64,000 nucleotides of DNA, from positions 1 through 64,000 of the forward strand of contig JAODTK010005910.1 of the NCBI GenBank assembly GCA_026419785.1, written 5' to 3'. Every line of letters starts with the position of its first letter. Position 1 is the first letter of the stretch. The translations under genes and the position numbers were made by a program. The DNA comes from Sclerodactyla briareus. Lineage: Eukaryota > Echinodermata > Holothuroidea > Dendrochirotida > Sclerodactylidae. Under the pieces are notes generated by a model that was not told the DNA's origin, ran no database searches, and saw only the letters and a program-made list of their open reading frames with translations. Of this stretch, positions 1-13,119 are shown piece after piece.

Positions 1-127
1 CTGCCTATGCTAACCTTTCATATGTCTTCTTGTGACATCCTACCCACATTCTCTACCGCTTAAGGCATATTCTATTTGCAATTTTTATTCTAACTCATAG
101 GTTAATCAAAGTTCTCCTAATCATAAT

Positions 128-2009
128 TAGGCCTAGCCTTTTCTTACATAAAAAGAAAGGCCCTGGGTAAAGAGTTCCTATACTTGACCTGCTCGACCCC
201 CCCCCCCCCCTCCCCCCCTCCCCACAGAACTGTCCACTTTGATGTTTTCCTAAATTTTATGCACTAGGCCTCGCCTATATCAATAATCTCTGCTGAAGAG
301 GTTTGATGAGTGATTTCATGTCAGCACTCAGCATAGTTGGTTTCCTATGTTACATCGGCCTAGGCCAGTTTTTTGTATTGTATTTAATGAAAAATATCTC
401 ATTTCCTTTCCCCCCTGATTTTGCTAAGGGGTTTAACTTTGCCTATGGCATATCTCTGTATGCCTTTTTGACACAACAAAAAACTTTAATACTCAATCGA
501 GACCTTGGTTTGCATTCATTTTAATAAATAGATTTTTAAAACTAAACCTGATAATTTATTATGAATCTCTTTCGCGATAAGATTTTGATGAGCCTAAAAT
601 CTTCATCTAATTTGAATAATTAGCATAATTTAATGGCGGTCATATTTTGGGCCATAGGACGGTCATGTTTTGGGATTGGCGTTCGGGTTCTGGGCCACTT
701 CAGTTGATTGTTCGAAACAGTAGGTACGCGTCCCTAATTCTGGCCTGGTCCCTAATCAGTCCCCCCTTCGGAAAGTTGAATAATATCACAGAATAGTCAT
801 TGATTAACAATTTTGTAGCCATATGAATACTTGTGTTCCTGTTTGACGAAGCTAACTAGTACAATAAATTAATCATATGAACCATAGTTTTTAGAGAAAT
901 CCCGATCCAACAGGCTCATCCAAAATTTGTGACAGCGTCCTCCAAAAATTACGGGCATCACGCTAAGTTTAAAAAACAAGTCTATGTCAGAAAATGTGAA
1001 AATGAGACAATTTTGGCATTACTGTTTAAATAAAAAAAATGTTTCAGGAGTATCCAGTAGCGTAACGCAGAATTTGTCGTGGGGGGGGGGGGGGGTGGGT
1101 TTGAGGTCGGCGGAACCCAAGGGAAAGTGCGCCCTCAAAAATTACCTCACCCTCCCTATAGTACGGCAATAAGTAAATTTTATGGCACCCTAGACACAAG
1201 CTGAGACTGTAATATTTGCAAATAACAGCTTGCAAACTTCACCTGAAACTGCACAAATCAATTTTTGTATTAAAATTTATTGATCCTTGGGTCCTGGGGG
1301 GGGGGGTTCTGACCCATAACCCCTCTGGTGCATACTCCACTGGGAGATATCAATTTATTAATGACCATTCTCAGGACTCTTGTTTACATCGTTACTTTCA
1401 CTCATACCAATTTTGGAGGGGAAGCCTAAATTAGGGAAAACTCAGAAGAGTTTCCTAATTCCAGCCCCCATACGGGATTTAATGTACATGTTATCATGTG
1501 CACATCCAGTGTAAATTTGCAGTTTTTCACATTAACCCCGCCGGTGCTATTTTTCAACTCCAATTAAGTAATCACGTAATTTACAAGTCACAAACCGTGA
1601 AATTTCGTGTCAATAGTAGTAAGTACTTGTAATTTGTGAATATACAGTCTGTTTGTTTTTAATTTAGGGAGAAATCAATGAAATTTGACATTGGTGCAAT
1701 GAGGAGCCAGAATTAGCTCTAAGCAGGATGTAGTCGAGGAGGCCGGCCAAGCCGAGGCGGACACATTTCTTGAGTTTGTACTCTGTATGTATGGTGGCCT
1801 CGAGCCAAAACGAGCTAGGCCGGGCCAAGCCAGGCAAAATTGGCCTCGCTCCGCCTCGACTACAACACTGGCTCTAAGGGGGTCTAAGAGGAAACCAAGT
1901 TGCCTTCAGAGATTGAACCCGTTTGTTACCCTTGGCAACCCTGGACTAATTATTTCATGATATTGTTTAGGCAAGACCTCCGCCACTAGATATATTGCCT
2001 AGGGTCCTA
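128..2009. repeat. Tandem duplicated ~1.9 kb unit, copy A
   Basis: This unit is repeated immediately downstream in the same order: a GGCCTA-rich start, a long C-run near 197, the block 'ttttcctaaattttat', a G-run at about 1081, a second G-run at about 1297, and 'catacgggatttaatgtaca' near 1469. Both copies contain the same landmarks with many small indels. No protein family is recognisable and the open frames are short and not shared between copies. It looks like a noncoding complex repeat, possibly the edge of a larger array. Confidence 0.85.
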
Positions 2010-3933
2010 GGCCTAACCAGGATTTACATAAAAAAGAAAGGGCCCCTGTTAAGAGGGCCTATACTTGCTCCGTGCTCGAGCCCCCCCCCCCCTGACCCCC
2101 AGACACATGTCCACTTCGTGTTTTCCTAAATTTATTATTGCACAGGACCGACCTCATATCAATATCTCGCTAAAGAGGTTGAGAGTGATTTAATTAATGT
2201 CAGCATATTGGTTCTATGTTCCATAGGTCCCTAGGCCTAAGTTTTTGTGTATGTAATTTAATAAAAAATTCCTCATTTTCCCCCTGCTTTTTGCCTAGGG
2301 TGTAAAATTTGCCTAGGCATATTTCGTATGCCTTTTTGAACACCAAAAACCTTAAAAGTACCCTTCACTCGGACCTTGGTTCAGTTCCTTTTAATAATAT
2401 ATTTTTTAAAACTGATATTTCTATAATGAATGCTTCTGCGATAATATATTTTGATTAGCCGTAAAATCCTTCACTACTGTTGACATAATTTAGCCTAATT
2501 TAATGGGGTCAGATGTTGGGCCCAGAGGACTGTCATGGTTTTTGGGAATTGGTGGCGGGTCGGGTTCTGGGCCACTTCAGTTGACTGTTCAAACAGTAGG
2601 TAAACGCGTCGTCCTAATTCTGGCCTGGCCCTAATTCAGGCCCCCATAGGGAAAGTGAATATAATCACCGACTTAGTCAGTTGATTACATTTTTGTAGCC
2701 ATATGATTACCTGTGTTCCTGTTTGACGAAGCTAACTATTACAAAATAATAATAATATGGAACCCATATTTTTTTAGAGAACATGCCCGATCCAAAGGCT
2801 CATCCAATTTTTGTGACAGCGGTCTCCAAAAATTAGGCCTCAGCTAAGGCAAGTCCTATGTCAGAAAATGTAGTTGAAAAGAGACAATTTTGGCCATTAC
2901 TGTATTAAAAAATGTTTTTCCGGCGTCTCCAAGGTAGCCGTCCGCAGAAATTTGCGTGGTGGGGGGGGGTGGGGGGTGGTTGGGTTTGAGGTTGGAACCA
3001 AGGGAATGCCCGCCCCTAAATGGCCTCACCCTCCCTATATATGGCAAATCAGTACAATTTATGTTATGGCACCCTAGACACAGGCTGAGACTGTAATATT
3101 TTGCAAAATACCAGCTTTGCAAAACTTTCAATACTGAACGCAAAACTCTTTTTTTGTATTAAAAACTTATTGATCACTTGGTCATGGGGGGGGGGGGGGT
3201 TCTGACCCCAAACCCCCCCTGTGCATACCCACTTGGAGTATTCAGAGTTTATTAATGACTCAGTCAGGCCTCTTGCTAGCATCGTTCCTTCACTATAACA
3301 CTGTTTGGAGGGGAGCTCCTAAATTAGAGGACAACTGCAGAAAGAGTTTCGTACTAATTCCATCCACCATCCCCCATACGGGATTTAATGTACATGTTAT
3401 CATGTGGACAGTGCCAGTGTAAATCATGCAGGTTTTCACTTCCCGGTGCTATTTTTTTAACTCCAATTAAGTAATCAGTAATTTTACAATCCACAAACCG
3501 TGAAATTTCGTGTCATAGTGTTAGTTACTTGTAATTTGTGAATAGTAGCCTCTGTTGTTTTAATTTCGGGAGAAATCAATGAAATTTTTCGAAATTGTGT
3601 TGCATGAGGAGCCCGAATAGCTCTAATCCGGGTGTAGTCGATGCCGGCCAAGCTGAGGCCGGGCTCATTTCTTGATTTTGTACGCTGTATGTATGGTGGC
3701 CTCGAGCAAAACGAAGCAGGAGCCGGGCCATGCCAGCAAAATTGGGCCTCGGAGGGGAGCCGGCCTCGACTGACAACAAAACTGGCTCTACGGGGGCCTA
3801 AATTAAGGGACAAAACCAAGTTCCTTCAGAGATTGAACCCCGTTTGTTACCCTTAACAAACCCTGGACTAATTATTCATTCATGATTTGTTTAGCGCAAG
3901 ACCTCTGCCACTAATATAGGCCTAGGGGGCCTA
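2010..3933. repeat. Tandem duplicated ~1.9 kb unit, copy B
   Basis: Second copy of the preceding unit. It begins at 'ggcctaaccaggattt' and the same words recur at about 3934-3948, where a third copy breaks off after only about 15 bases. Period is roughly 1.88-1.92 kb. Shared landmarks include the C-run at about 2080, the G-runs at about 2960 and 3186, and 'catacgggatttaatgtaca' at about 3377. Differences are mostly one- to three-base indels. Confidence 0.85.
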
Positions 3934-3949
3934 GGCCTAACCAGGATTT

Positions 3950-6050
3950 CATGCAGGTCCTACAAACTGCTCTTTCAGGTAAGGTTTATTGCTTTGAAGG
4001 GCCAAAAATTTGGGACATTTACCGTATTTCTTCTAAGGTTCGTTTCGTCCCAATCATATTACTTCATCATTTGACTAATCTGGCGTCCTTCTTTTGTTCA
4101 CGTGACTCTCCCTTCCAGTGAAATTACTTTCATTGTTGAGTTTACAGTGGGCCTAATGAAAAAGCTATTCCTACGTACTGTAGAGACAGTGTTTTTCAAA
4201 ACACCTGTCCCGCATTCCTTATATTATATAAACAAAGAGGTGTGTACCATCGTACCATCTATTTGAATATTTATTTAGTATGCCAATATCGCGCAAAATC
4301 AGTTGCGATAAACACCCAGAATGAATTTGCCGTTAATGTCGACGTCATACAGTGGTGTAAATAGACGTGTTGACTTGGACGGGTGTTTTTGAGACACTTC
4401 CCCCCTTCCTGTCAACGTTGATATAAACATGGGTAGCCACTCTCTTAAACCCGCCTGTTTAAACAATCGACGCGTTCCGTTTCCATTGTTTTAACAACGC
4501 CAAAATTCATTCCACTATGTGTAAGGAAATTAGTATGCGTGGACATATTTATCCACTCTTCCTAAGGATGACGGTTTCTGTCTTAACCCCGTCGATAGTC
4601 GACGCTTTTCCGCGAGCAATGGGGCGTGGCCCCCAAAATCCTGTCCAATGTGCCTTAGCCTATATCCATTTTTGCCTTGGCTTTTCACTTACACTCTCAC
4701 GTAGGCTACTAATTGTTACCAATGATTTAATACAGTACTCACTGGTCACGCCTCTCTGTGGTTTACGTATTTCCACACATGTCTGAATGAATTTTGATTA
4801 ATCTGTGTGATTTCAAAACCAGCTAGGTGTGGGTTGAGTGATCAAAAATGACCACCCAGATTTTGGTCACGGCTCGCGTGACTGATGAAGTATTGCGAGA
4901 TCGAAACTGCAGCTTTAAACCGAAGTTGGATTTTTGGAAACTACATCATTAAATACCCTCTCGGACAAAGTTTTGAATCACCCAATCAGTCAAGTTCAAT
5001 TTAGTTTCAAATTATTTTGTTATGGCTATGAGCAAATGTCCATAGGAACTATGCGGTCGAGTACGGGGCGCTTCAACACCTAGGCCCCTAGCCGGCTACC
5101 TGTGTTTCGAAATTAAAACAAATCAACTGAAAACGTAGGCATAGGCCACGCTATATCTGCCAGTTCAAAAAGACTAACTAGGCCAAGGTCTACTAGTACA
5201 ACAGGTTCGGTTACTGTAGACTAGTGTAGTGTTAACGCCTACTGTGTCAACCTCAATACAAGCCAATTCGGCTAGCCGCCTGGTTTCCGAGTCGAACTGC
5301 CCCAAATACCAATGTAACAGTGAGCTTAGTTCCTTCTTTATACCGTAATTTTTACATTCATTTCTTATATTCATGAGTGAAAACCCACGTAAGAAAAATC
5401 AATTGAGCAACTCAACCTTTCGTTACGTTATTTTATTCCTAACATCGCCTTCCACTTGGCGAACAAGTTCCTCAGAACGACTGACCGATCAAAAAGGACA
5501 CACAAAACGTGCGTACGTACTTTTATATTAATTCATGATGGCAAGCGCGGCAAACTTGGGACTGGAGACGCGCCGAAGTGCTACTGTACAGCCAGTCAAG
5601 ATTCGAGATTGGTATATGGGGCACCATGGGGCGGACACTGGCGCGAGGCCAAACACAAATTTGACACACAATCTTCACAAAAACACCGTACCCTGGGGAA
5701 CGTTCCCGGATGCATGTTAACACATGGATATGCTTGGGGGTTGCCGCGTTGACTGTATTATGGGTTTATCGCGAATGGGGATATCCTCATTAGGTGGTGT
5801 ATCCGCCATTGACGGGTGTGTATCCTAACTATTATCCCCAGTTGGCGCCATCCGTCAACGCACACACACACACCCCCCGCGTGACTGCATCGATTCCTCT
5901 GACATCGTGGAATCAAAGGTGGTACTTTAATCTGGTAAGATTGTATTTGTGGGGGCCACCTGGACTAAAACTGTATACCAGTAAACTGGAACCGTACTAC
6001 CCAGAATGTGAAATAACATAATGAGGGAAAATTTAATCTCACTAGGACTG
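3950..6050. other. No recognisable gene
   Basis: This 2.1 kb stretch is unique-looking sequence with short open frames on both strands. None has a recognisable domain or convincing splice context. A short CA run lies at about 5861-5875. Nothing further can be supported. Confidence 0.5.
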
Positions 6051-6059
6051 ATTGGGTAG

Positions 6060-7899
6060 TACAATCACGATACCAGAGATGGCTAAGGTTCTTAATAATA
6101 ACTACTTCTCGTCTGTTTTTACTCATGAACCTTGGCAATAATTTTTGGTGACCTAGTTAGTCGGGGATTTTCTCCCGCAGAAGTATTGTTATATGGTGTC
6201 TGTTTCGTCCTTGGTTTAGTAACAGGAAAAACCTGGAGAAAAATGCATCCAAAATTGAATAAAGCTGCGAAGCTCCTGACCCTGACGGAGTTTATCCATT
6301 TCTTACTAAAGATCCTTTTGCCTAACGATGTTGTCTCCGTTCCACTAGCTATTATTTTTGTTTTAATCGAACTTCTACAAGAAGGTATTGTTCCGGTGAT
6401 TGGAGGAGAGCAAATGTTTTCTCCATTTTCAAGAAAGGTAAACGGTCTCTTCCTTGTAATTATCACGTCCAGTCAGCAAATCTTACTAGTTCTGTCTGCA
6501 AGGTAATGGAATTAATCATTGTGGATCATATGGTTGATTATTCTTTAAATAGCATAGGTCTGATTGAGATTCTCAGCATGGGTTTAGGAAGACATCGTTC
6601 ATGTTTGACGAATCTCTTGGAATTTATGGACGATGTTACTCGTGCTGTGGTGACAACGCAAGCTGTTCATATAATTTTCCTGGACTTCAGAAAGCTTCTG
6701 ACAAGGTTCATCATGAGCGTCCTCTTTCTCAAGTTGGAGAGCTTTGTGATTTCATTGAGGGGAATGTTCCTCAAGTGGATCGTTAGTGGCTTCATAATAG
6801 GAAATCAACGAGTTGTCATTAAAGGGCGGGTCCGTCTCTTTGGCTAAAAGGTCCTAGTGGTTGTTCCCCCGGGATCGGTTCTTGGGCCGCTCTGTTCTGA
6901 TTCTTCTTCTCTGGCTATTTGTACGATCTTGTAAGTTCTGTTGATTCAAGGTTAAGAGGTTCGCAGACGATACCAAATTGTATAGGGAGATCGTCGAATG
7001 CTGATGCTTGCTATTGTTTCATAGGGATCTGGATATAATTTCCAACTGGGTCTTCCACTGGCAAATGTTTTTCAATGGCGACAAGTGCCAACAGTTATCA
7101 TGTTGGTTTTCACATCGCACGCTTCCTTCAAGTTTGAATGGTCGAAATATTCAGGAGGTGAATTCAGAAAAAAGACCTTGGGGTTTGTTTTGATTCTTCT
7201 TTGAAACCTTAAAAGCAGTGTGCCGAAGCTGCTAGACGAGGGTCTTGGGATTCTTGGCTTGATTAGACGTCACTCAGTTTCCTTGATAATGATATTTGGT
7301 TTTCATGTCTTTTTAAGGCAACTGGAGACCCACCTAGCTTATCTGTACAGTGTGGATCCCTACTATTGCAAAAGACAAGCCTGGGGGTAATTGAGAACTT
7401 TCAGCGTAGGGCAACTAGAATGATTCACAGTCTGAAAAATTTATCATACGAGGAAAGATTAAGCGGGTCATCGGTCTAACTACCATGGATGAGCTGAGTC
7501 GAATTCGGGGTGCTTGATTCAGTTTTCAAAAAAATTGGTCCCATGGACTCGATGGCCTTCCTGCCACTACGTCTTTTATTTTCCAATGTTACTGCAAATA
7601 GAATCCACTGTCTCAAGCTCGTGCAAGCGGCTGCATAGAATGGACATTCGTACCTATTTCTTCTCGCAGAGAGTTTGATCAGTGCGTGGAATTGTCTTCC
7701 TGAAATGTTGTTTGCTCTAAGAATGTGAATTCGTTTCAAGAACAGTCTTTGATTTGATTTTTTCAGGAAATGCACGGGCGTATTATTTATTTCGAGTTTT
7801 GGTTCATTGTCTTTCCTGGGGATGTTGTGGCTCGGGGGTCGTTTATGAGTATCTTGTCATCTTACCCTTATTCAATAAACTAACTAAACTAACTACAGT
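6060..7899 (+). mobile_element. Jockey/CR1/L2-type LINE, RT part and 3' end
   Basis: This is the C-terminal half of a non-LTR retrotransposon ORF2, broken by several frame slips. In order it shows MAKVLNNNYFSSVFTHEP just before the RT (from 6,079), a pre-RT stretch (6.13-6.46 kb), LTSSVCKVMELIIVDHMVDY with RHRSCLTNLLEFMDDVTRAV (6.48-6.65 kb), a degraded 'FLDFRKAFDKVHHE' block (~6.68-6.72 kb), a degraded 'GVPQGSVLGPL' block (~6.86 kb), the catalytic FADDTKLY (~6.96 kb), then DIISNWVFHWQMFFNGDKCQ and a degraded 'EKDLGVCFDSSLK'. A C-terminal 'ENFQRRATRMIHSLKNLSYEERL' block lies at ~7.39-7.46 kb. The 3' end is the short-repeat tail 'aaactaactaaactaacta', typical of this superfamily. No endonuclease was found upstream, so it is probably 5'-truncated, and it is not intact as it stands. 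Confidence 0.85.
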
Positions 7900-9685
7900 G
7901 GAACAAAATAATCGTCATACCTACAAACAATTCTTCTAATTTTTTTCATATATCAAAGGTAGTCATCATCAATATTGAGTCATGTGGAGTTGTGGTGGGC
8001 GATAAGTATACACATTTGGAAGAGAAGATTAGAATTCTTGATTTAACAAAATCTGGAAAACAATAGAACAAATTCCAAAGATACGTGTACACAGTCCCAA
8101 CACTGAACACCTTCAGGGGAGGATCTTAGGAATTTAGTCATTAACCTTCTTCTCGAACCGCGATTTCTCGCATGAGCCTCAACGAAGATATGCGATATAG
8201 GTTGGGCATGCTCCAAGTAAATCCATTTTGCAAATAACTTTCAATATTTTGTCCCCAATATGCGTATTGGTCATCCGACATTGGCTTTGTGACTCAATTC
8301 CGTACTGCTAGTCGCTTCGGTCAAATTCCGGTTGGTCGGTACCGTTGGAAGGACGGTTCCTGGGCCCTACCACCTGAGAGACCGGATTCAAATCTAGTTC
8401 GGGTCCATACCAATGACTTTAAAAATTGAACCTGTTTCCCAGGGTCTTGAAGCTTCGGTATTACTTTGGTATGACAACTTCGAATGATTTAGCGCTGAAT
8501 GGAAGAGAGTTAACCACACACCTGCGAGCATTAAAAGGAAACATGGTAGACCACAAACCATCTCTAATTGGGAAAAGTTAAAATTAATGGCTAGAGATCG
8601 GCAAGTTACCATAGAATCAGATAAAAGCGTCCAGACTATGAGAACAGGATGATCTTTTGGCTACAGGTTATCAAATGTCTTGATAGTTTCCTCCTTCTGG
8701 CTTGAAAGGGGCCAGGATTCTCCTTTCAATAAATTAGCGATTCTCCGTTTCCACACACCCTGAAAACCGTCAAGCATACAACACAACGTCCGTCATCAGT
8801 TTGACAAGAGCTCGTGAATCGGTCAACCCCAACTGGAGTATGCGGCTATCATAATGAACTTTCTAATGATTAAGCGGTGTCTCAGACACGGCTGCTTGCA
8901 TTCGTCTACTGGGACGGTTAACTGTCGGAATCTCGTATCGCTTTGCTTGCTTTCGCCTAAATTGATATTTGCTGCTTATGCTTCGGATTGAATCCCTTTG
9001 TGAGCCTTCATGTACTTCTAGTGTCAGACATTCCTCTCGGGGAACATCTTCATACACATGTGTTATTCCTTGACGTTTCTTGCAATTAGCGGTTTCCTCT
9101 GCCGGTCGGTGTGGTTTGTATTCTTTTTTTCGGATGGTATTTCAAGCCCTAGGGGAAATATGATTTGCAATATTACGATCCAGGATTATTGTAATGAATA
9201 CCACTTTCCCCTAGATAGAACATGTTGGACGTTGAGGCGTTATATTCGTACCATTGACCAATACTGGTAGTCGTCAGTCACGACCATGGTACATATCTCG
9301 ATAGATAACGCCATTACTGGTTTTGTTCAGGATCCTTGCAAAAAACAAACAAAAAAAACTGTACGAAATAAAACGGACATTTTCATTTGTTAAATTACAT
9401 TTGTGTGGTTTTCCCCTCGCTAACATGTGAACCCTGCTTTTCACAATTGCCTTTTCAGTTTCCTTGTTAGTGTGGGAAGGCATGACTGGAATCCTGCTGA
9501 AAAACCTCCAATGAACATCTTATCGCCTGCTCAACTGGTATAATGTACCTAATGATTCGGTAAATAAGTCCTACAATGTTCTCTCCGCTCTCAAGAAAAT
9601 GGAATGGCGCGTGATCGAGTCAATAATCATGTTTTAGTAGAACGTACTAGTAGTAGTAAGTATTATTGTGGCTTGGGCACTAACA
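7900..9685. other. No recognisable gene
   Basis: Unassigned sequence. Short open frames occur on both strands, none with a known motif. A weak tRNA-like B-box resemblance near 8,390 is not accompanied by a foldable tRNA. Confidence 0.45.
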
Positions 9686-9689
9686 TTAT

Positions 9690-9766
9690 GATTATATTAA
9701 TTATTATTATTATTATATTATTATTAGTATTCTTATTATATTATTATTATTATTATTCTTTATTAT
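9690..9766. repeat. (ATT)n microsatellite
   Basis: Imperfect trinucleotide run of ATT/TTA units with a few interruptions. Confidence 0.95.
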
Positions 9767-10307
9767 GATTGATTGACGTACAATACACTGACCTCGTCAC
9801 TCCCTGATGACAGAACAACGATTCTTGCAGCTTCTAGGTTGAGTATATAAATTATTCTTCACATTCTTCCTGATGAAAAACATCATGTATGAACTATCAT
9901 TCCGGGCATGATGAAACCATCGGGGTCAGGATCTTACTGTGTATTGAATTTCAACAGCCTGGTAATATGTGTAGGAAAAATACTAACGCAAAAGAAAAAA
10001 GGAAACATTTGCAATTTTTGTCACTGTGTTTTTTTTTCGCAAATATAAAGTCACATAGATGTGTTGTCCTCTACCAAGTATCTTCCACACCTACGTCGCA
10101 AATAGTTTGTAACATAGAAATTTTGTTTACCTACTATGCCTACACACCTACATTCGTCCGCACACCATAAGTTGACTGCAAAACAACAACAACGTCATGT
10201 TCAGAGTGAATGTGGCCTCCTGGTCTTCTCTTGTTTATTGATTGAGAAGTTACCATATTCGTGAAAACAACCGACAAATTCAACACTCGCCTGCGAGTTT
10301 AAAAAAA

Positions 10308-11215
10308 TCAGTGCAGAAGTGCGGACTTTTTGGTCGAGCGTCTTGGTGGCTGACCTCGTAATTGAGCTGAATTCAAGGTGGCCCGATTCAGGTATTCGAA
10401 TAGTCTTCCTTTCCTTGTGATTTCCCTCTTTGAGTTTCCAATGCTACGCGACTGATAAGGGTCATCGTCCCGAGCTCGACAGGCGTGCTGCTTGTAACGT
10501 GCAGACTTGTAATGTTCCCGCGCTATCGTATCGGGTCGTTTGGGCGCTGTAGACCTGTCAGCAAAGTCAAGCCAGTCCACTCTATCTCTCTCACTGATTC
10601 CCACGATCTGCGGGATCCTATAACTGCTCCTTGCGTATTGCCTTTACAGAGCCGTGGGATTCAAAAACATGGTCATGACACCCTTGCGTCCGGTTCCTAA
10701 CAATTGTGATCAGGTCATCATGAAATCCCACTGCCCGCTTGATCTTCTTGTGGACCTCGTTATCAAAGTCCGTATACGGGATGCCCAAGACGAAAGAGCG
10801 AAGCAGAAATGTTTTGAAACATGATTCTTCCTGTTCTTGGAGTCTTTATTACTGCTGACTGAGCCGGAGCAAGCGCGAGTGTCTCGATTCTTGAGCCTTC
10901 TTCTGTGTTTTGGGGAAACAGTGATATCTTCCTGTGTCTTGGAGTTCTTTATTACTTCTGATCTGAGCAGCGCGAGTGTCTCGATTCTTGAGCCTTCTTC
11001 TAATACGAATGGACCCGATAGTTGAACGTTCTGGACAGGGTCTCCCATGTTTTTGGGTTCCGCTGACTTTTGATTCAGTATTGTTGATTGACATGAGCTT
11101 TGGTAACTTATCCTGGCCGGCGGTAGCCCGTGTTATTGTCTTCAGAGACGTTTTGATCTATTTTTTCTGTGAGGTGGTGGACGTTTCCTTTAGGCGGATC
11201 TGTATTTTTGGGTGA
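10308..11215 (-). other. Unrecognised stretch, possibly once coding, with internal repeat
   Basis: Minus-strand frames are open over much of this interval (for example 10,308-10,604 and 10,710-11,048) and are rich in charged residues (RRLKNRDTRACSGSV, EEGSRIETLALLRSEVIK). The internal duplication at 10,823-11,001 keeps these frames aligned because its period is 102 bp, or 34 codons. No family is recognised. It could be a decayed ORF of a mobile element or a lineage-specific gene, and chance openness is also possible. Confidence 0.25.
10823..11001. repeat. Tandem duplication, period ~102 bp
   Basis: Two copies of a block starting 'tcttcctgt.cttggagt' and ending 'gattcttgagccttcttct' lie side by side (10,823-10,905 and 10,925-11,001). 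They differ by small indels. The spacing is a multiple of three. Confidence 0.85.
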
Positions 11216-13020
11216 TGTCGTATCACAGTCCATCCCTGAGGGTTTTTATCATTCCTGAGCCTTTCAAATGTACACACTAATTGTCACACGTGGCACATTG
11301 TGTGATGAATATCACCACCCTATGATGAATTTTTCTTGACTATCTTTATCCCATCCTAGAGAAACTACCTACCCCGCTTGTTACTACCAAAAGTCCGGCC
11401 CATTATTGAGAAACCATTTTGAACTACAATTTTCATGGGTAGAACAGAAAAGAGAGAATTATTACTGGGTATTTAGATTGCACCCTCCCCTGTGAGATTA
11501 ACGACCTCTGAAATCAACCAAATAAATAAAAGCCTTTAAAGTTGCACGTCGATGTATAACTATCCCTGTACACGCATGACAAATCACGCAAAGTGGCAGG
11601 ACATTTCCTTCACTCTAAAAGAGGGAGGGGAGGAAGAGAAAAAAAACATAAGAACGGCAAAAGTAGCTTTTACACAACCTAGGAAACTGCGCCATTCACC
11701 GAAATGGTTTTCGTTTTTTAGGTGCAGAACACATCGACTAGAATTTCTTGACAGCCCAGAGTGGGATATCGAGGCAGGGGTGGGTAACCATAACCCAACC
11801 TGCTTCCCGGGACCTCGACGTTACGGTCCTCTCCTAATGGACGATCAGTGAACTCCATGATCCGACGATTTTCTGGGAACCAGGAGAAGCGGAAGATTCC
11901 AACGTAAACGGGACTTATTGCAAATGTTCCGAAACAAACCCCTGGTGAGTTGTCTGGTTTGATTTCATAAAAGAATCGCACTCGCTATATGGTCTGCATG
12001 TCTTGTCAACAGATCTTGGTGTGTTTTCGACATCAATACTGTAGCTCTCTTTCAGATATGCCGGTCAGTTCCCGGCGAGATCAATGTAGGTGAGTTCACC
12101 TACTAATTGGTCTGGTCGTGGCAATAGTCGACATACGTGGTGGATTCTCGTGTTGCATCTAACCACTTACCTCTTGATTTGACAGTTAACGCCAATGAAC
12201 TGGCGTATTAATCCGAAATAAAAACAATTGCCAGAGCACCCGTACTGTGATTTCAATGCATCAGCCGGTATAAGCAGGGATGAATTTTGAGTTGAGCGAT
12301 GGGCACATGAGGGTGGATCATGTGGGTGGGTAATGATGACAGCGGCCTTCGGTAACTCGAATTTGCCCGTGACAACCCTTATATATAACCCCCCACATTT
12401 GTCCGTATTCACTCAAAATTTGAGTGAAATAAGAGCTGAGTGGATCAGGATGCTGAGTCGTCTCACCTATTTATGACGTGAACACGTCACTGTTAACTTT
12501 TAGAACAGGTGGGCTACATCATGCGCGATCAGTTTGCGACTGAATCTTTTCGACAAATAATCGTATATGTTGAGTAGAAGCCGACGCAGCTGTCCCAATA
12601 GCGATTACTGAACTTGCAGGAAAAATGGACAGGAATCCATATCGATTCGCAACACGACGTGAACCGTTATATGAACTATAGCCAATATCTCATATCAGAA
12701 GCAATATGAAATAGGACGGATATGAGGAACAATCATTCACCTCAATCTGTGATCCACTGTACTCTGCGATCACGGTAAACAGGCGATACAAAAAGTAACG
12801 CCACTATACGTACGCCAATATTATTTTAATTAATTAGGAAATCTTGGCAAACATCCAAAGCAATCCAGAATATTCGAGATGAGAGTACGAAAACACAGGA
12901 ATAAGGCAACATTGAAGAAGTAATAAACGAAGAGACTTGCATTCCAGGTTCACTCCTGTTGACAATTTATACCTAAACATAGATTTGGTGTACTCCTCAA
13001 AGAAAAGTTGCATCATCAAA
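11216..13020. other. No recognisable gene
   Basis: Several short open frames lie on both strands (for example 11,552-11,851 plus and 12,167-12,412 minus). None has an identifiable domain, and no repeat family was recognised. Confidence 0.45.
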
Positions 13021-13025
13021 TTTCA

Positions 13026-13115
13026 GCTTGATCAGAACACGCATTCTGGACGTGTTGTGTTCACAAGGTTTCCACACATTGAGTTCCGTTGACTTCAGAT
13101 TCCTTTGACACACTA
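13026..13115. repeat. Dispersed repeat fragment, partner at 45.4 kb
   Basis: The block 'cttgatcagaacacgcattctggacg...tgttcacaaggttt' recurs at 45,421-45,470 with substitutions and small indels. Similarity continues weakly into a following 'gttgacttcag' versus 'ggtgacctcag' segment. It is a fragment of a dispersed family of unknown type. Confidence 0.6.
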
Positions 13116-13119
13116 ATCG

